Origin: Halorubrum ruber
GTDB taxonomy: Archaea; Halobacteriota; Halobacteria; Halobacteriales; Haloferacaceae
DNA length: 64,000 nucleotides
NCBI RefSeq assembly: GCF_018228765.1
Contig: NZ_CP073695.1
Location: forward strand, 1,240,001-1,304,000
Direction: 5' to 3'
The notes below the pieces were generated by a model. It searched no databases. It was not told where the DNA came from and worked only from the letters and a program-made list of their open reading frames with translations. Positions 16,053 to 24,543 of the stretch are shown here, one piece after another (position 1 is the stretch's first letter; every line of letters starts with the position of its first letter). The position numbers and the translations under genes are program-made.

Positions 16053-17471
16053 TCAGTCCGCGGCGGCCGGCTCGGTCGTCTCCAGCCCCGACCCGCTCGG
16101 CGGGCGGAGGACGAAGGTCGCCAGCCCCGCCGCGACCGCGAGTGCGCCGCCGAGGACGAAGGTGGCGTTCCACCCCGTCGACGCGACGAGGTAGCCGGCG
16201 ACGACGCCGGAGAAGACGCCGCCGCCGACCTTCGCGGTGTACAGGACCGCGTAGTTGCCGGAGGAGTTGGCGGCGCCGTAGTAGTCGGCCAGCATCGACG
16301 GGAAGAACACGTACAGCGGCGAGGAGAAGAACATCGCCCCGAGGACGAACGCGACGAAGACGGCCCCGTTGCCCGCCTCCCCGGCGGCGACGAGTCCGAT
16401 CCGGAACAGTCCGGCCAGCAGGAACGACCCGGCCATCACGCGCTTGCGGTCGAATCGGTCGGTCGCCTCGCCGAGGATCAGCCGCGAGACCCCCGCGGCG
16501 ACGGGCAGCAGGGTCGCGGAGAGCGTGGCGATCAACGCCGCGAGCCCGAAGTTCTCCGCGAACCGGACCACGTTCGCGATGACGAGGAGGTCGGCGCTCG
16601 CCATCGCGATGAACATCGCGTACAGCAGCCAGAACTGCCACGTCGAGAGCATCTCGCGCGTCGAGTAGTTCCGACCGCGGATCGACGCCGCGAGGTCCTC
16701 GTCGCCGTTACCGCCGTCGCCGCCACTGCCGTCACTGCCGCCGTCACCGCCCTCGTCGTCGCCGTTTTTCCGGTCTAGCCAGTCCTTCGGGGGATCTCGG
16801 AGGAGGAACGAGCCGACGAGCGTGACGACTAAGATTCCGATCCCGATGTTGCGGAGCACGTCGCTGTACGCCGACACGGTCGCGTTCGCCTGGACGTACG
16901 GGACGACGAGGGCGCTCCCGGCGGCGAACGCCATCGTCCCGACGCCGGTCGTCAGTCCCGTCCGGTCCGGGAACCACTTGACCGCGGTGTTGACCGCGAC
17001 CGTGTAGACGATGCCGACACCGACCGCGCCCAGCGAGTACAACAGGTACAGCTGCCAGAGGCTCGTCGCGTACGCGAGGCCGATGTATCCGCCGCCGGCG
17101 AGGATCGCGGCGAGGAACGTGAGCGCGCCCGGCCCCCGGCTGTCGCGCCACTTGCCCGCGGGGAACTGCGAGAGCGACTGGAACACCACGTAAAACGAGA
17201 ACACGGCGCCAAGCGCCGGCAGCGCGATGTCGAGCCCCTCGGAGAGCTCCGGCGAGATGGACGACCAGACGTACTGGTACGGGCTCACCGCGGCCATCAT
17301 CCCGGCCGCGGCGGCGATCTGCCACCACCGCGAGAAGCCGAGCGTGTCGGCGGCGCGCGCGGCGTAGTCGATTCCGCCGGCCGACCCGCCCTCGTCGGTC
17401 TCTCCCGTCGGTCCGTCATCGCTCGTCTCGTCAGTCTCAGCGGCCGAGGCGTCCGATTCGTCGTTACCCAT
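16053..17471 (-). CDS. MFS transporter, oxalate/formate-antiporter-like
   Basis: A 472-aa, 12-TM major facilitator protein with an acidic N-terminal extension (about 35 residues). GKWRDSRGPG follows TM2 at the position of the conserved MFS loop 2-3 motif. The central loop (about residues 225-250) is a glycine/aspartate-rich linker. The layout resembles the OFA (oxalate/formate antiporter) family, but the substrate is not determined. Confidence 0.8.
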   Translation of the reverse strand: MGNDESDASAAETDETSDDGPTGETDEGGSAGGIDYAARAADTLGFSRWWQIAAAAGMMAAVSPYQYVWSSISPELSEGLDIALPALGAVFSFYVVFQSLSQFPAGKWRDSRGPGALTFLAAILAGGGYIGLAYATSLWQLYLLYSLGAVGVGIVYTVAVNTAVKWFPDRTGLTTGVGTMAFAAGSALVVPYVQANATVSAYSDVLRNIGIGILVVTLVGSFLLRDPPKDWLDRKNGDDEGGDGGSDGSGGDGGNGDEDLAASIRGRNYSTREMLSTWQFWLLYAMFIAMASADLLVIANVVRFAENFGLAALIATLSATLLPVAAGVSRLILGEATDRFDRKRVMAGSFLLAGLFRIGLVAAGEAGNGAVFVAFVLGAMFFSSPLYVFFPSMLADYYGAANSSGNYAVLYTAKVGGGVFSGVVAGYLVASTGWNATFVLGGALAVAAGLATFVLRPPSGSGLETTEPAAAD

Positions 17472-17787
17472 CGTTGTTCGTCGACCGCGTGGTAGTGTTC
17501 GGTGTCATGTCGTGTGCCTCGATCGCAGTGCGGGGCCGGTCCGTCGCGCCGCTCGCGCTCGTACCGGTACTGTTCGGACTGATCGATTAAAACGCGTCGT
17601 TGGGGTCGTACTTGCCTCGTCGATCCGCGGCCGAAATGCTCCCGACGGCCGGCGACGCGCAGAGCGCGTCGAGGTCCGCCGCGGCGCGTCTCTACCGGGG
17701 GCAGATCCGGCCTGCGCCCCTCGTCGTACTCACTCTCGTGACCGGGGCAGAACAGGCGCAGCCGACCGTGTGTCGTCTATACTTCCA
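17472..17787. other. Intergenic region without recognisable gene
   Basis: About 316 bp between the MFS gene start and the zinc-ribbon gene end. A GATCGATTAAAACG stretch near 17580 could be a promoter for the MFS gene with a long leader. No plausible coding frame is seen. Confidence 0.5.
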
Positions 17788-18153
17788 TCACGGCTCTTGA
17801 GCCGGCATCGAGTCGCTGATTCTGATGCCCTGCGCGGTAACTCTCGTCGCGACGGCAGATGGAACCGACCACACCGTCTCGGTGGGTACCGTCACCCCAT
17901 CGATCGCGAGACAGACGAGCTTCCCTCGTCCTCGCCGCGCCGCAATCACGAATTCAAAGAGACGCGACCGGTCGTCGGTCGCCGTCACGTGGATCGTTGA
18001 GAGCCCGTTCGCACTCTCCCACGTCGTCGTGTCGGCGACGCTGAGGTCGCCTGCTGGGGTGACAGTAGTCGAGCCGCAGGCTGGACAGAACCCTTCGTGC
18101 GGGGCCGTTCCGAGGTACCCGTAATCGGTTTCGCACGCAAAGCAGTGTTCCAT
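17788..18153 (-). CDS. Zinc-ribbon hypothetical protein
   Basis: A 121-aa protein opening with a zinc ribbon (CFACETDYGYLG...CPACG; C4, C7, C23, C26). A beta-rich domain follows that includes LVCLAIDGVTVPTETVWSV. I do not recognise the C-terminal domain. It is the last of three closely spaced minus-strand genes after sufB (gaps of 4 and 9 bp), so it is probably cotranscribed with sufB. Confidence 0.6.
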   Translation of the reverse strand: MEHCFACETDYGYLGTAPHEGFCPACGSTTVTPAGDLSVADTTTWESANGLSTIHVTATDDRSRLFEFVIAARRGRGKLVCLAIDGVTVPTETVWSVPSAVATRVTAQGIRISDSMPAQEP

Positions 18154-18162
18154 GGTCCCCGA

Positions 18163-18303
18163 CTAGTACCGATCCACGATCGTCTCTGCGATGTGTGCCC
18201 GACCGGAACATGCTGGACAGGCAACTACGTCACCACCGTCTAACCCGAACACGGTCACAAACTGCTGTGAGACGTGTGTTCCGCAGTGGGCGCACTCCGG
18301 CAT
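18163..18303 (-). CDS. DUF7563-like small zinc-finger protein
   Basis: A 46-aa protein starting M-P-E-C-A-H-C-G with a second C-P-A-C pair, the pattern of the small haloarchaeal DUF7563 zinc-finger family. The start at 18303 is chosen over an in-frame upstream start because of the family N-terminus. It lies 4 bp downstream of sufB and 9 bp upstream of another zinc-ribbon gene. Small zinc-finger proteins of this type in haloarchaea are linked to stress and regulatory functions. Confidence 0.75.
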   Translation of the reverse strand: MPECAHCGTHVSQQFVTVFGLDGGDVVACPACSGRAHIAETIVDRY

Positions 18304-18307
18304 CGAA

Positions 18308-19738
18308 TTACCCCAGCGAGCCCTCCATCTCGAGTTCGACGAGCCGATTGAGCTCAACGGCGTACTCGATCGGCAGCTCCTCCGTGATCGGCTCGATGAA
18401 GCCCGAGACGATCATCTGCTTGGCGTCGTCGTCGTCGAGACCGCGCGACTGGAGGTAGAAGATGTCCTCGTCGCCGATCTTGCCGACGGTCGCCTCGTGG
18501 GCGACGTCGACCTTCGACTCGTTGATCTCCATGTACGGCATCGTGTCCGATGTCGACTCGTTGTCGAACATCAGCGCGTCGCACTCGACGGCCGTCGAGG
18601 AGTTCTCCGCGCCGTCGGCGATGTGGACGAGGCCGCGGTAGTTGGTGCGGCCGCCGTCCTTCGCGATCGACTTCGACTCGACGGTGGACTTCGTGTTCGG
18701 CGCGTTGTGGTACACCTTCGCGCCGGTGTCGATGTCCTGGCCCTCGCCCGCGAAGGCGATGGTGATGTGGTTGTCGGAGGCGCCGCGGCCCTTCAGGATC
18801 GTCGAGGGGTACAGCATCGTCGCCTTCGACCCCATCGAGCCGGAGATCCACTCCATGCGCCCGCCCTTCTCGGCGATGGCGCGCTTGGTGTTGAGGTTGT
18901 ACGTGTTCTTCGACCAGTTCTGGACGGTCGAGTACTGGACGTGAGCGTCCTCGCCGACGAACACCTCGACGCCGCCACAGTGAAGATTGAACTTCGAGTA
19001 CTTCGGGGCCGAACAGCCCTCGATGTAGTGGACTTCCGAGCCTTCCTCGGCGATGATGAGCGTGTGCTCGAACTGGCCCATCCCCTCGGAATTCATCCGG
19101 AAGTACGCCTGCACCGGCATGTCGACGGTGGTGTTCTCCGGGACGTAGACGAACGAGCCGCCCGACCAGATGGCGCCGTGGAGCGCCGCGAACTTGTTGT
19201 CGCTCGGGGGGACGCAGTTCGTCATGAAGTGCTCGCGGACGAGCTCCTCGTGTTCCTGGACGGCCTCATCCATGTTACAGAAGATGACGCCCTTTTCCTC
19301 CCAGCGCTCCTGCATGTTCTGGTAGACGACTTCCGACTCGTACTGGGCGCCGACGCCCGAGAGCGCGTTCTTCTCTGCCTCCGGGATGCCCAGCTTGTCG
19401 AACGTGTCCTTGATATCGTCCGGGAGCTCGGTCCAGTCGTCGACGCCGGCACGAACGTCGACGTCCGGCCGAATGTAGGGAATGATCTCGTCGACATCGA
19501 CCTCCGAGAGGTCCGGCTGGCCGGGCCAGTCGGTCGGCATCGGCATCTCCTGGAACTGCTCGAGCGCGCGCAGGCGGCGCTCCAGCATCCACTCCGGTTC
19601 GTCTTTGTCCTCCGAGATGACGCGGACCGTCTCCTCGGTGAGACCCTTCTCGCTTTTGAACGCGGATTTCTCTTCCTTCTTGAACTCGAATCGGGCCTCG
19701 GTGTTCGTCTCCTTGAGATCGTCTTGTTTTGAACTCAT
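18308..19738 (-). CDS. sufB: Fe-S cluster assembly scaffold SufB
   Basis: A 476-aa SufB of the SUF Fe-S assembly machinery, which forms the scaffold with SufC and SufD. The characteristic blocks are present: PPSDNKFAALHGAIWSGGSF, PVQAYFRMNSE, EGCSAPKYSKFNLHCGGVEVF, NWSKNTYNLNTKRA and RGLVHIADGAENSSTAVECDALMF. Length is typical. The ATG at 19738 sits about 28 bp from an ACTTATATTC box. sufC and sufD are not adjacent on the 3' side, where small zinc-ribbon genes follow. A 14-bp palindrome upstream may be an operator. Confidence 0.95.
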   Translation of the reverse strand: MSSKQDDLKETNTEARFEFKKEEKSAFKSEKGLTEETVRVISEDKDEPEWMLERRLRALEQFQEMPMPTDWPGQPDLSEVDVDEIIPYIRPDVDVRAGVDDWTELPDDIKDTFDKLGIPEAEKNALSGVGAQYESEVVYQNMQERWEEKGVIFCNMDEAVQEHEELVREHFMTNCVPPSDNKFAALHGAIWSGGSFVYVPENTTVDMPVQAYFRMNSEGMGQFEHTLIIAEEGSEVHYIEGCSAPKYSKFNLHCGGVEVFVGEDAHVQYSTVQNWSKNTYNLNTKRAIAEKGGRMEWISGSMGSKATMLYPSTILKGRGASDNHITIAFAGEGQDIDTGAKVYHNAPNTKSTVESKSIAKDGGRTNYRGLVHIADGAENSSTAVECDALMFDNESTSDTMPYMEINESKVDVAHEATVGKIGDEDIFYLQSRGLDDDDAKQMIVSGFIEPITEELPIEYAVELNRLVELEMEGSLG

Positions 19739-19761
19739 CAAAGTATTCTTCAGAGACTACG

Positions 19762-19809
19762 AATATAAGTGTGGTGCGCTAAAACACACATTTGTAACCT
19801 ATATAGGTT
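19762..19809 (-). promoter_or_regulatory. sufB promoter with upstream 14-bp palindrome
   Basis: The TATA element ACTTATATTC is at about 19763-19772. The perfect palindrome AACCTATATAGGTT (19796-19809) lies about 25 bp further upstream, where an activator or metal/redox-responsive regulator could bind. The region to 19912 is AT-rich. Confidence 0.55.
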
Positions 19810-19912
19810 TCTTTAACGAAAGAGAATAACTTTACGAGGTTTAATTTGGTTTCTCTAATCAATAGAATTTACTATGTGGCGAGAGGGCTACTCCATACGA
19901 ACGGGATCACCG

Positions 19913-20209
19913 TCACTCGGTAGCGAGAACGACTCGACAGCACGCGATCGCCGCTTCGATGTGACGGTCGGCGACGGCGTCGTCCGTTTCGTCGGCCGAC
20001 TCGAGCAGTGTGGCAACCTGGCGAACCCGTTTCCGTCTGGTTTGCGCGTCAAGATCGTCACTGGTGGCATCGCGGGCGACGGCTTCGGCCTCTCCGAGCC
20101 ATCGGTTCGTCGCTGGCGGTACCGGGCGATCTGCGGTCGCAATTAAGTGGGTCGCCAGCGCGTCGACCGCGGCCCGCGGCTCGGTTGGGACGTCGAATTC
20201 GTCGGTCAT
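19913..20209 (-). CDS. Haloarchaeal hypothetical protein
   Basis: A 98-aa acidic helical protein (ATG at 20209) with PPATNRWLGEAEAVARDAT and LDAQTRRKRVRQVATLLES. The family is unknown to me. The same frame stays open upstream to about 20480 and reads protein-like sequence (RETIGRFGPRPIEERAAAAV, GVVREYPECGLAHQFF) without an ATG. A GTG at 20344 is an alternative start, or the upstream part may be a remnant of a longer gene. Confidence 0.5.
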   Translation of the reverse strand: MTDEFDVPTEPRAAVDALATHLIATADRPVPPATNRWLGEAEAVARDATSDDLDAQTRRKRVRQVATLLESADETDDAVADRHIEAAIACCRVVLATE

Positions 20210-20594
20210 GGTTAGTGTATTGGCACCCACTGTGAAGAACTGGTGCGCCAAGCCACACTCGGGGTACTCGCGAACGACTCCAGCCGAGAACGACTCCTCG
20301 TTAGCCAGTGGCACCGTCAACCGAACCGAGCGGCCAGCAGTCACCGCCGCGGCGGCACGCTCCTCGATCGGTCTCGGGCCGAAGCGTCCGATAGTTTCTC
20401 GAATTCGCCGTTCAGCTGAATGGACGTTTATGAAGAAATAGCAAGAATCAATGATGGAATATTGTAATATATTCTGGATTACGGCCGTATAGATAATGAT
20501 AATCGTCTATACTGTCAAAAACCGTTAAATGGCGTCCGCTCGAAGGGTGAGGCGAACACACCTGCCCTCCGCAAACGGGCGAGGCCTCCCACAC

Positions 20595-21155
20595 ATGTCC
20601 GCCGAAATCGACACCGACTCCACCGACGCCACCGATGCTGCCGACGCCGCCGATCCGACCGCGACCGCAGGGCCCGATGGTTCAACCGCGGCTGCGGAGC
20701 CCGCAGAGAGCGCCGCCTCGGACGGCGACCGCGTCGGCTCCGTCTTCGATCGCGTGCTCGTCGTCACCGGCGACGACGAGGCCGGCCGCGCCGCGGTCGA
20801 CGCGGGACTGGACGTCGCCGCCGCCTACGGCGCGACGGTCGACGCGCTGTACGTCGTCGACACTGCCGAGGGCTGGGACATGGTCGTCGAGCGACGCGAG
20901 CGCACCGGCGAGGCGCTCGTCGAGGACGCCGCGGCCCGGGGCGAGGCGGTCGGCGTCGACGTGGCGGAGCGGTTCCGGTACGGCACGCCCCACGAGGAGG
21001 TGCTCGACTTCGCCGACGTCCACGACGTGGACCTGATCGTGGTCGGCTCGGCCCGCCGCACGGGCCTCGACCGGCTCGTCCACCCCGAGACGGTTCCCAC
21101 CCGAGTCCAGCGGGGCGCGTCCGCGCCCGTGCTGGTCGTCGGCGCCGACGACTGA
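20595..21155 (+). CDS. Universal stress protein (UspA family)
   Basis: A 186-aa protein with a low-complexity Ala/Asp/Thr N-terminus of about 45 residues followed by a Usp domain (DRVLVVTGDDEAGRAAVDAGLDVAAAYGATVDALYVVD). The C-terminal DLIVVGSARRTGLDRLVHPETVPTRVQRGASAPVLVV corresponds to the nucleotide-binding G-2x-G-9x-G(S/T) region, but its glycines are partly lost, so ATP binding is doubtful. An ATG at 20529 would add 22 residues. Confidence 0.85.
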   Translation: MSAEIDTDSTDATDAADAADPTATAGPDGSTAAAEPAESAASDGDRVGSVFDRVLVVTGDDEAGRAAVDAGLDVAAAYGATVDALYVVDTAEGWDMVVERRERTGEALVEDAAARGEAVGVDVAERFRYGTPHEEVLDFADVHDVDLIVVGSARRTGLDRLVHPETVPTRVQRGASAPVLVVGADD

Positions 21156-21234
21156 CGGCCTTTCACTCGCCGCCACGCGCGTCGCCAGCGGCCGCGAGAC
21201 GACCGGTTAAGTGGGTCGAACCCCAACGATCGGT

Positions 21235-22296
21235 GTGACTGACGTAGGCATCGTCGGCGCGGGCGCGGGGGCGGCCGCGGCGGCGTTCGTGGTCGACGGC
21301 ACCGTACCCGACGCGGACGTGACCGTGCTGGAGAAGTCCGGGGGGCTCTGCGGGCGCGCGGCGACCCGCCGCCACGACGACCTCACGTACGATTACGGGG
21401 CGAACTACCTGAAGAGCGACGACGACCGCGTCGTCGAACTGATCACCGAGACGCTCGACGACGAGGGGCTCGTCGACGTGACCGAGCCGGTGTACACCTT
21501 CGAGGCCGACGAGGAGGTGTCCCCCGGCCGCGACGCGGACGAGCACAAGTGGAGCTATCGGCGGGGGCTCACCCAGATCGCCAAGCGCCTGTTCGGCCGC
21601 ACCGACGCGACCGTCCACCGCCGGACCCGGGTCGAGACGGTGCGAAGAGTTGAGGCCGCGGGCGGAGCGAGCGACGACGCTCGCTGGGAGCTCGACGACG
21701 CCGACGGCGAGACCCACGGCCCGTTCGACGTGTTACTTTTAAACCCGCCGGCGCCGCAGACGGCCGAGCTGCTCCGGACCGCCGAGTGGGACGACCCGCT
21801 CCGCGAGACGCTCGTCGAGGCGGTCGGCGCGGTCGAGTACCGCAGCGTCTGGACCGCGGTCCTCCGCTACCCGTTCGCGCTCGACGTCCCCTACTACGCG
21901 CTCGTCAACACGGACAAGGAGCACCCGGTCGGCTGGATCTCCCGCGAGGAGTGTAAGGCCGGACACGTCCCGGACGGCGAGACGCTGCTCGTCGTCCAGG
22001 CGAACGCCGAGTGGTCGGCGGCGCACTACGACGACGACCCGGCCGAGAACGTCGCCGCGCTCGCCGACCACGCCGCCGAGATCGTCGGCGACGAGCGCTT
22101 AGCCGACCCCGACTGGACCGACCATCAGGGGTGGCGCTACGCGCAGCCGGAGGGCGGCGTCGACCGCGGGCCCGTCGACTCGGCGCGCGACGCGGGGCTG
22201 TACCTGCTCGGCGACTGGGTCGCGGGCGAGGGGCGGCTCCACGCCGCGATCGCGAACGGGCTCGACGTCGGCGAGCGCGTCGCGTACGGGATTTAG
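21235..22296 (+). CDS. FAD-dependent NAD(P)/FAD oxidoreductase (amine-oxidase-like)
   Basis: A 353-aa flavoprotein with N-terminal VGIVGAGAGAAAAAFVV (the Rossmann G-x-G-x-x-x), then EKSGGLCGRAATRR and YDYGANYLK. The late motif GLYLLGDWVAGEGRLHAAIANGLDVGERV is the C-terminal FAD-binding region. It resembles the renalase-like or protoporphyrinogen-oxidase-like group; the substrate is unknown. The GTG start at 21235 is about 27 bp from a GGTTAAGTG box. Confidence 0.82.
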   Translation: MTDVGIVGAGAGAAAAAFVVDGTVPDADVTVLEKSGGLCGRAATRRHDDLTYDYGANYLKSDDDRVVELITETLDDEGLVDVTEPVYTFEADEEVSPGRDADEHKWSYRRGLTQIAKRLFGRTDATVHRRTRVETVRRVEAAGGASDDARWELDDADGETHGPFDVLLLNPPAPQTAELLRTAEWDDPLRETLVEAVGAVEYRSVWTAVLRYPFALDVPYYALVNTDKEHPVGWISREECKAGHVPDGETLLVVQANAEWSAAHYDDDPAENVAALADHAAEIVGDERLADPDWTDHQGWRYAQPEGGVDRGPVDSARDAGLYLLGDWVAGEGRLHAAIANGLDVGERVAYGI

Positions 22297-22425
22297 GGAG
22301 AGTCGGAGCCGGGAGGGTCAGGACGGCGCCGCGATCGACCGCGGCGTCACTGTAGGGTGACGGAATTTTTCGAAAAACGGTTCGACGGCGTTTCAGTCGT
22401 GTGGTCGCGCGGTCGTACGGTCGCG

Positions 22426-22713
22426 TCAGTTCGTCGTGATCCGGTACTCCACGGTCCCCAGACCGGGGAGCGTGAGCGTCCGGACGCGACCGCTACGGCG
22501 GCGCAGGGTCCGCAGGACGGACCGCGACAGGACGGCGAGCGCGACGGTGCCGGTCAACAGCGCGACGGTCGCGACGGGGTACGCGAGCGCGACGAACGGT
22601 GCGAGGACGAGCGCGAGGAACGCGAGCGTCCCCAGCGGCGAGCGACTGCCCGGCGGCGACTCGGAGCCGATCGGCCGGTGCGCCTCCGCCGAGGTGATGG
22701 AACCTTGGTACAT
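22426..22713 (-). CDS. Small membrane protein, haloarchaeal
   Basis: A 95-aa protein with two adjacent hydrophobic segments (about residues 25-62) and a basic C-terminal half ending in LPGLGTVEYRITTN. The ATG at 22713 is about 27 bp from a GGTTTTAGTC box on the minus strand. No functional assignment. Confidence 0.6.
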   Translation of the reverse strand: MYQGSITSAEAHRPIGSESPPGSRSPLGTLAFLALVLAPFVALAYPVATVALLTGTVALAVLSRSVLRTLRRRSGRVRTLTLPGLGTVEYRITTN

Positions 22714-23052
22714 ATCTCACCGTACACGCTCCGCCGACTAAAACCTTTCACTTCTCGTATAGGTTTTGAGAAACGGTACCACGGAACATGCGAGTAAAAC
22801 ATCTGAAACGGTTGTTCATGCGGTGTAAACTGTACCATGGTATTCATTAGTTCACCTCTCAGAAATCTGTGAGGTGAACTCGGTGACGGCGGCGAACCCC
22901 CGGTCGCGGGGAGTCGGCCGCCGCGGACCGCGCTCGTGGTCTGGGAGTCGAATCCACCTATCGGGGGAGCGATGGGAGACTTTTCGGGCCGCGACTCGGC
23001 GGTGCTTTTATTTCGCTTCGACTGTTCTCGTAGATACGGACAGAGACACACA
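22714..23052. other. Intergenic region with a 10-bp-stem hairpin
   Basis: 339 bp between divergent genes. It contains a perfect inverted repeat AGTTCACCTC/GAGGTGAACT (22849-22858 and 22871-22880) with a 12-nt spacer. A TTTTATTTCG box at about 23005 would serve the next gene. No coding frame looks real. Confidence 0.6.
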
Positions 23053-23352
23053 ATGACACTCGACACTCCCACCACCGACCCAACGGTCGTCGTTTCGGCG
23101 CCGGAGCGCAGACGCGTGGTCGCCGGCCTCGCCGACGGCACCGTCGAGACGGTCGCGGATCTGCGCGTTCGCGGGCGGGCCGACGAGATCGCCGCCGAGC
23201 TCCGCGAGACGCACCTGCCGGCCTTAGAGGAGGCCGGCTACATCGAGTGGGACCGCGAGGCCGGCACCATCGAGCCCGGCCCCAACTTCGAGGAGGCCGC
23301 GGGCCACGTCGACGACCTCCCGATGCCGGACGCGGAGCCCTCCGACGACTGA
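23053..23352 (+). CDS. DUF7344 winged-helix-like regulator
   Basis: A 99-aa protein whose core (SAPERRRVVAGLADGTVETVADL and LRETHLPALEEAGYIEWDREAGTIEPGPNFEE) is the haloarchaeal ArsR-like winged helix annotated as DUF7344. It is probably a DNA-binding transcription factor. The TATA box near 23005 suggests a short leader. Two tandem copies of a 39-bp sequence begin about 28 bp after its stop. Confidence 0.8.
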   Translation: MTLDTPTTDPTVVVSAPERRRVVAGLADGTVETVADLRVRGRADEIAAELRETHLPALEEAGYIEWDREAGTIEPGPNFEEAAGHVDDLPMPDAEPSDD

Positions 23353-23379
23353 CCGGCGCGGTCGACTGACCGTCGCGGC

Positions 23380-23457
23380 CGGCCGAGCGCGCGGTGGCTC
23401 GGGGGCCGATCATCGCGGTCGGCCGAGCGCGCGGCGGCTCGGGGCCGATCATCGCGG
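23380..23457. repeat. 39-bp tandem duplication after the DUF7344 gene
   Basis: Two nearly identical units, each containing CGGCCGAGCGCGCGG and GGGGCCGATCATCGCGG, lie between the DUF7344 gene and the adenine methylase gene. They contain TGATCA-type palindromes and therefore GATC sites. Confidence 0.75.
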
Positions 23458-23505
23458 ACGCGGCCCGGGACGTTTATCCCCGGGCGCGGGCGACACCCGA
23501 CAGCC

Positions 23506-24426
23506 ATGGCCGAGCCGATCCTGAAGTGGGCCGGCGGGAAGCGGCAGCTGCTCGACGAGCTGTACGCCCGGTTCCCGTCGGAGTTCGGCCGCTACCACGA
23601 GCCGTTCGTCGGCGGCGGCGCCGTCTTCTTCGACCTCGAACCGTCGCGCGCGACGGTCAACGACGCGAACCCGCGGCTCGTGAACTTCTACGAGCAGGTC
23701 CGCGACCGCCCCGACGAGCTGCTCTCGCGGCTGGCCGAGTTCGACGACCCCGAGAGCGACCCCGACCCCGAGCTCCCGTACGCCGAGGAGACCGCGCGCG
23801 GCAGGGAGGTGGACGCCTACTACTACCAGCAGCGCGCGCGGTTCAACCGCCGGCCGTACGAGGGAGAGTTCGACCCCATAGAGGAGGCCGCGCTCCTCTT
23901 GTACCTCAACCGCACCTGCTACAACGGGCTCTACCGCGAGAACGCGGACGGCGGGTTCAACGTCCCGATCGGCCGGTACGCCGACCCCGACTGGGTCCAG
24001 CGCGACCGGGTCCGCCGCGCGAGCGATCTGCTCGCCGACGCCGAGATCCGACAGGGGGACTTCGCGTACGTCCTCGACGCCGCCGAGCCCGGCGACCTCG
24101 TCTACTTCGACCCGCCCTACGAGCCGATGAGCGCGACCGCGAACTTCAACGAGTACAGCGCCTCCGGGTTCGACCGCGAGGACCAGCGCCGCCTGCTCGA
24201 CGTCGCCGGCGAGCTCGACGACTCTGGGGTGTGGGTCGTCCTCTCGAACAGCGGCGTGATGTACGACGCGTACGCCGACGCGGGGTTCCGCGTCGACCGC
24301 GAGGACGCGACCCGCGCGATCAACAGCGACGCCGACAACCGCGACGCGGTCGACGAGATCGTCGCGACGAACGTCCCGCCCGCGGAGCGCCGGGAGGCCG
24401 GCCAGCGGGAACTCCCCGACTTCTGA
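23506..24426 (+). CDS. DNA adenine methylase, D12 class (Dam-like)
   Basis: A 306-aa N6-adenine methyltransferase of the alpha (D12/Dam) class. KWAGGKRQLL (about 7-16) and HEPFVGGGAVFF (31-42) bind SAM. RTCYNGLYRENADGGFNVPIG lies in the central region, and the catalytic DPPY is at 202-205. No cognate endonuclease gene is adjacent, so it appears to be an orphan methylase. The family often targets GATC, but specificity is not proven here. The start fits a GACGTTTATCC box about 28 bp upstream. Repeat element copy C follows it. Confidence 0.9.
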   Translation: MAEPILKWAGGKRQLLDELYARFPSEFGRYHEPFVGGGAVFFDLEPSRATVNDANPRLVNFYEQVRDRPDELLSRLAEFDDPESDPDPELPYAEETARGREVDAYYYQQRARFNRRPYEGEFDPIEEAALLLYLNRTCYNGLYRENADGGFNVPIGRYADPDWVQRDRVRRASDLLADAEIRQGDFAYVLDAAEPGDLVYFDPPYEPMSATANFNEYSASGFDREDQRRLLDVAGELDDSGVWVVLSNSGVMYDAYADAGFRVDREDATRAINSDADNRDAVDEIVATNVPPAERREAGQRELPDF

Positions 24427-24543
24427 GCCCGCGGATTCGTTGAAATGCTCAGGATTCGATATCTCTCGCGCTCGATCGCTCACTATAGGGGTAGCGACGA
24501 GCGATAGCGGGAGTATGTGTCGCAGATCGGTAACAGCGATGTA

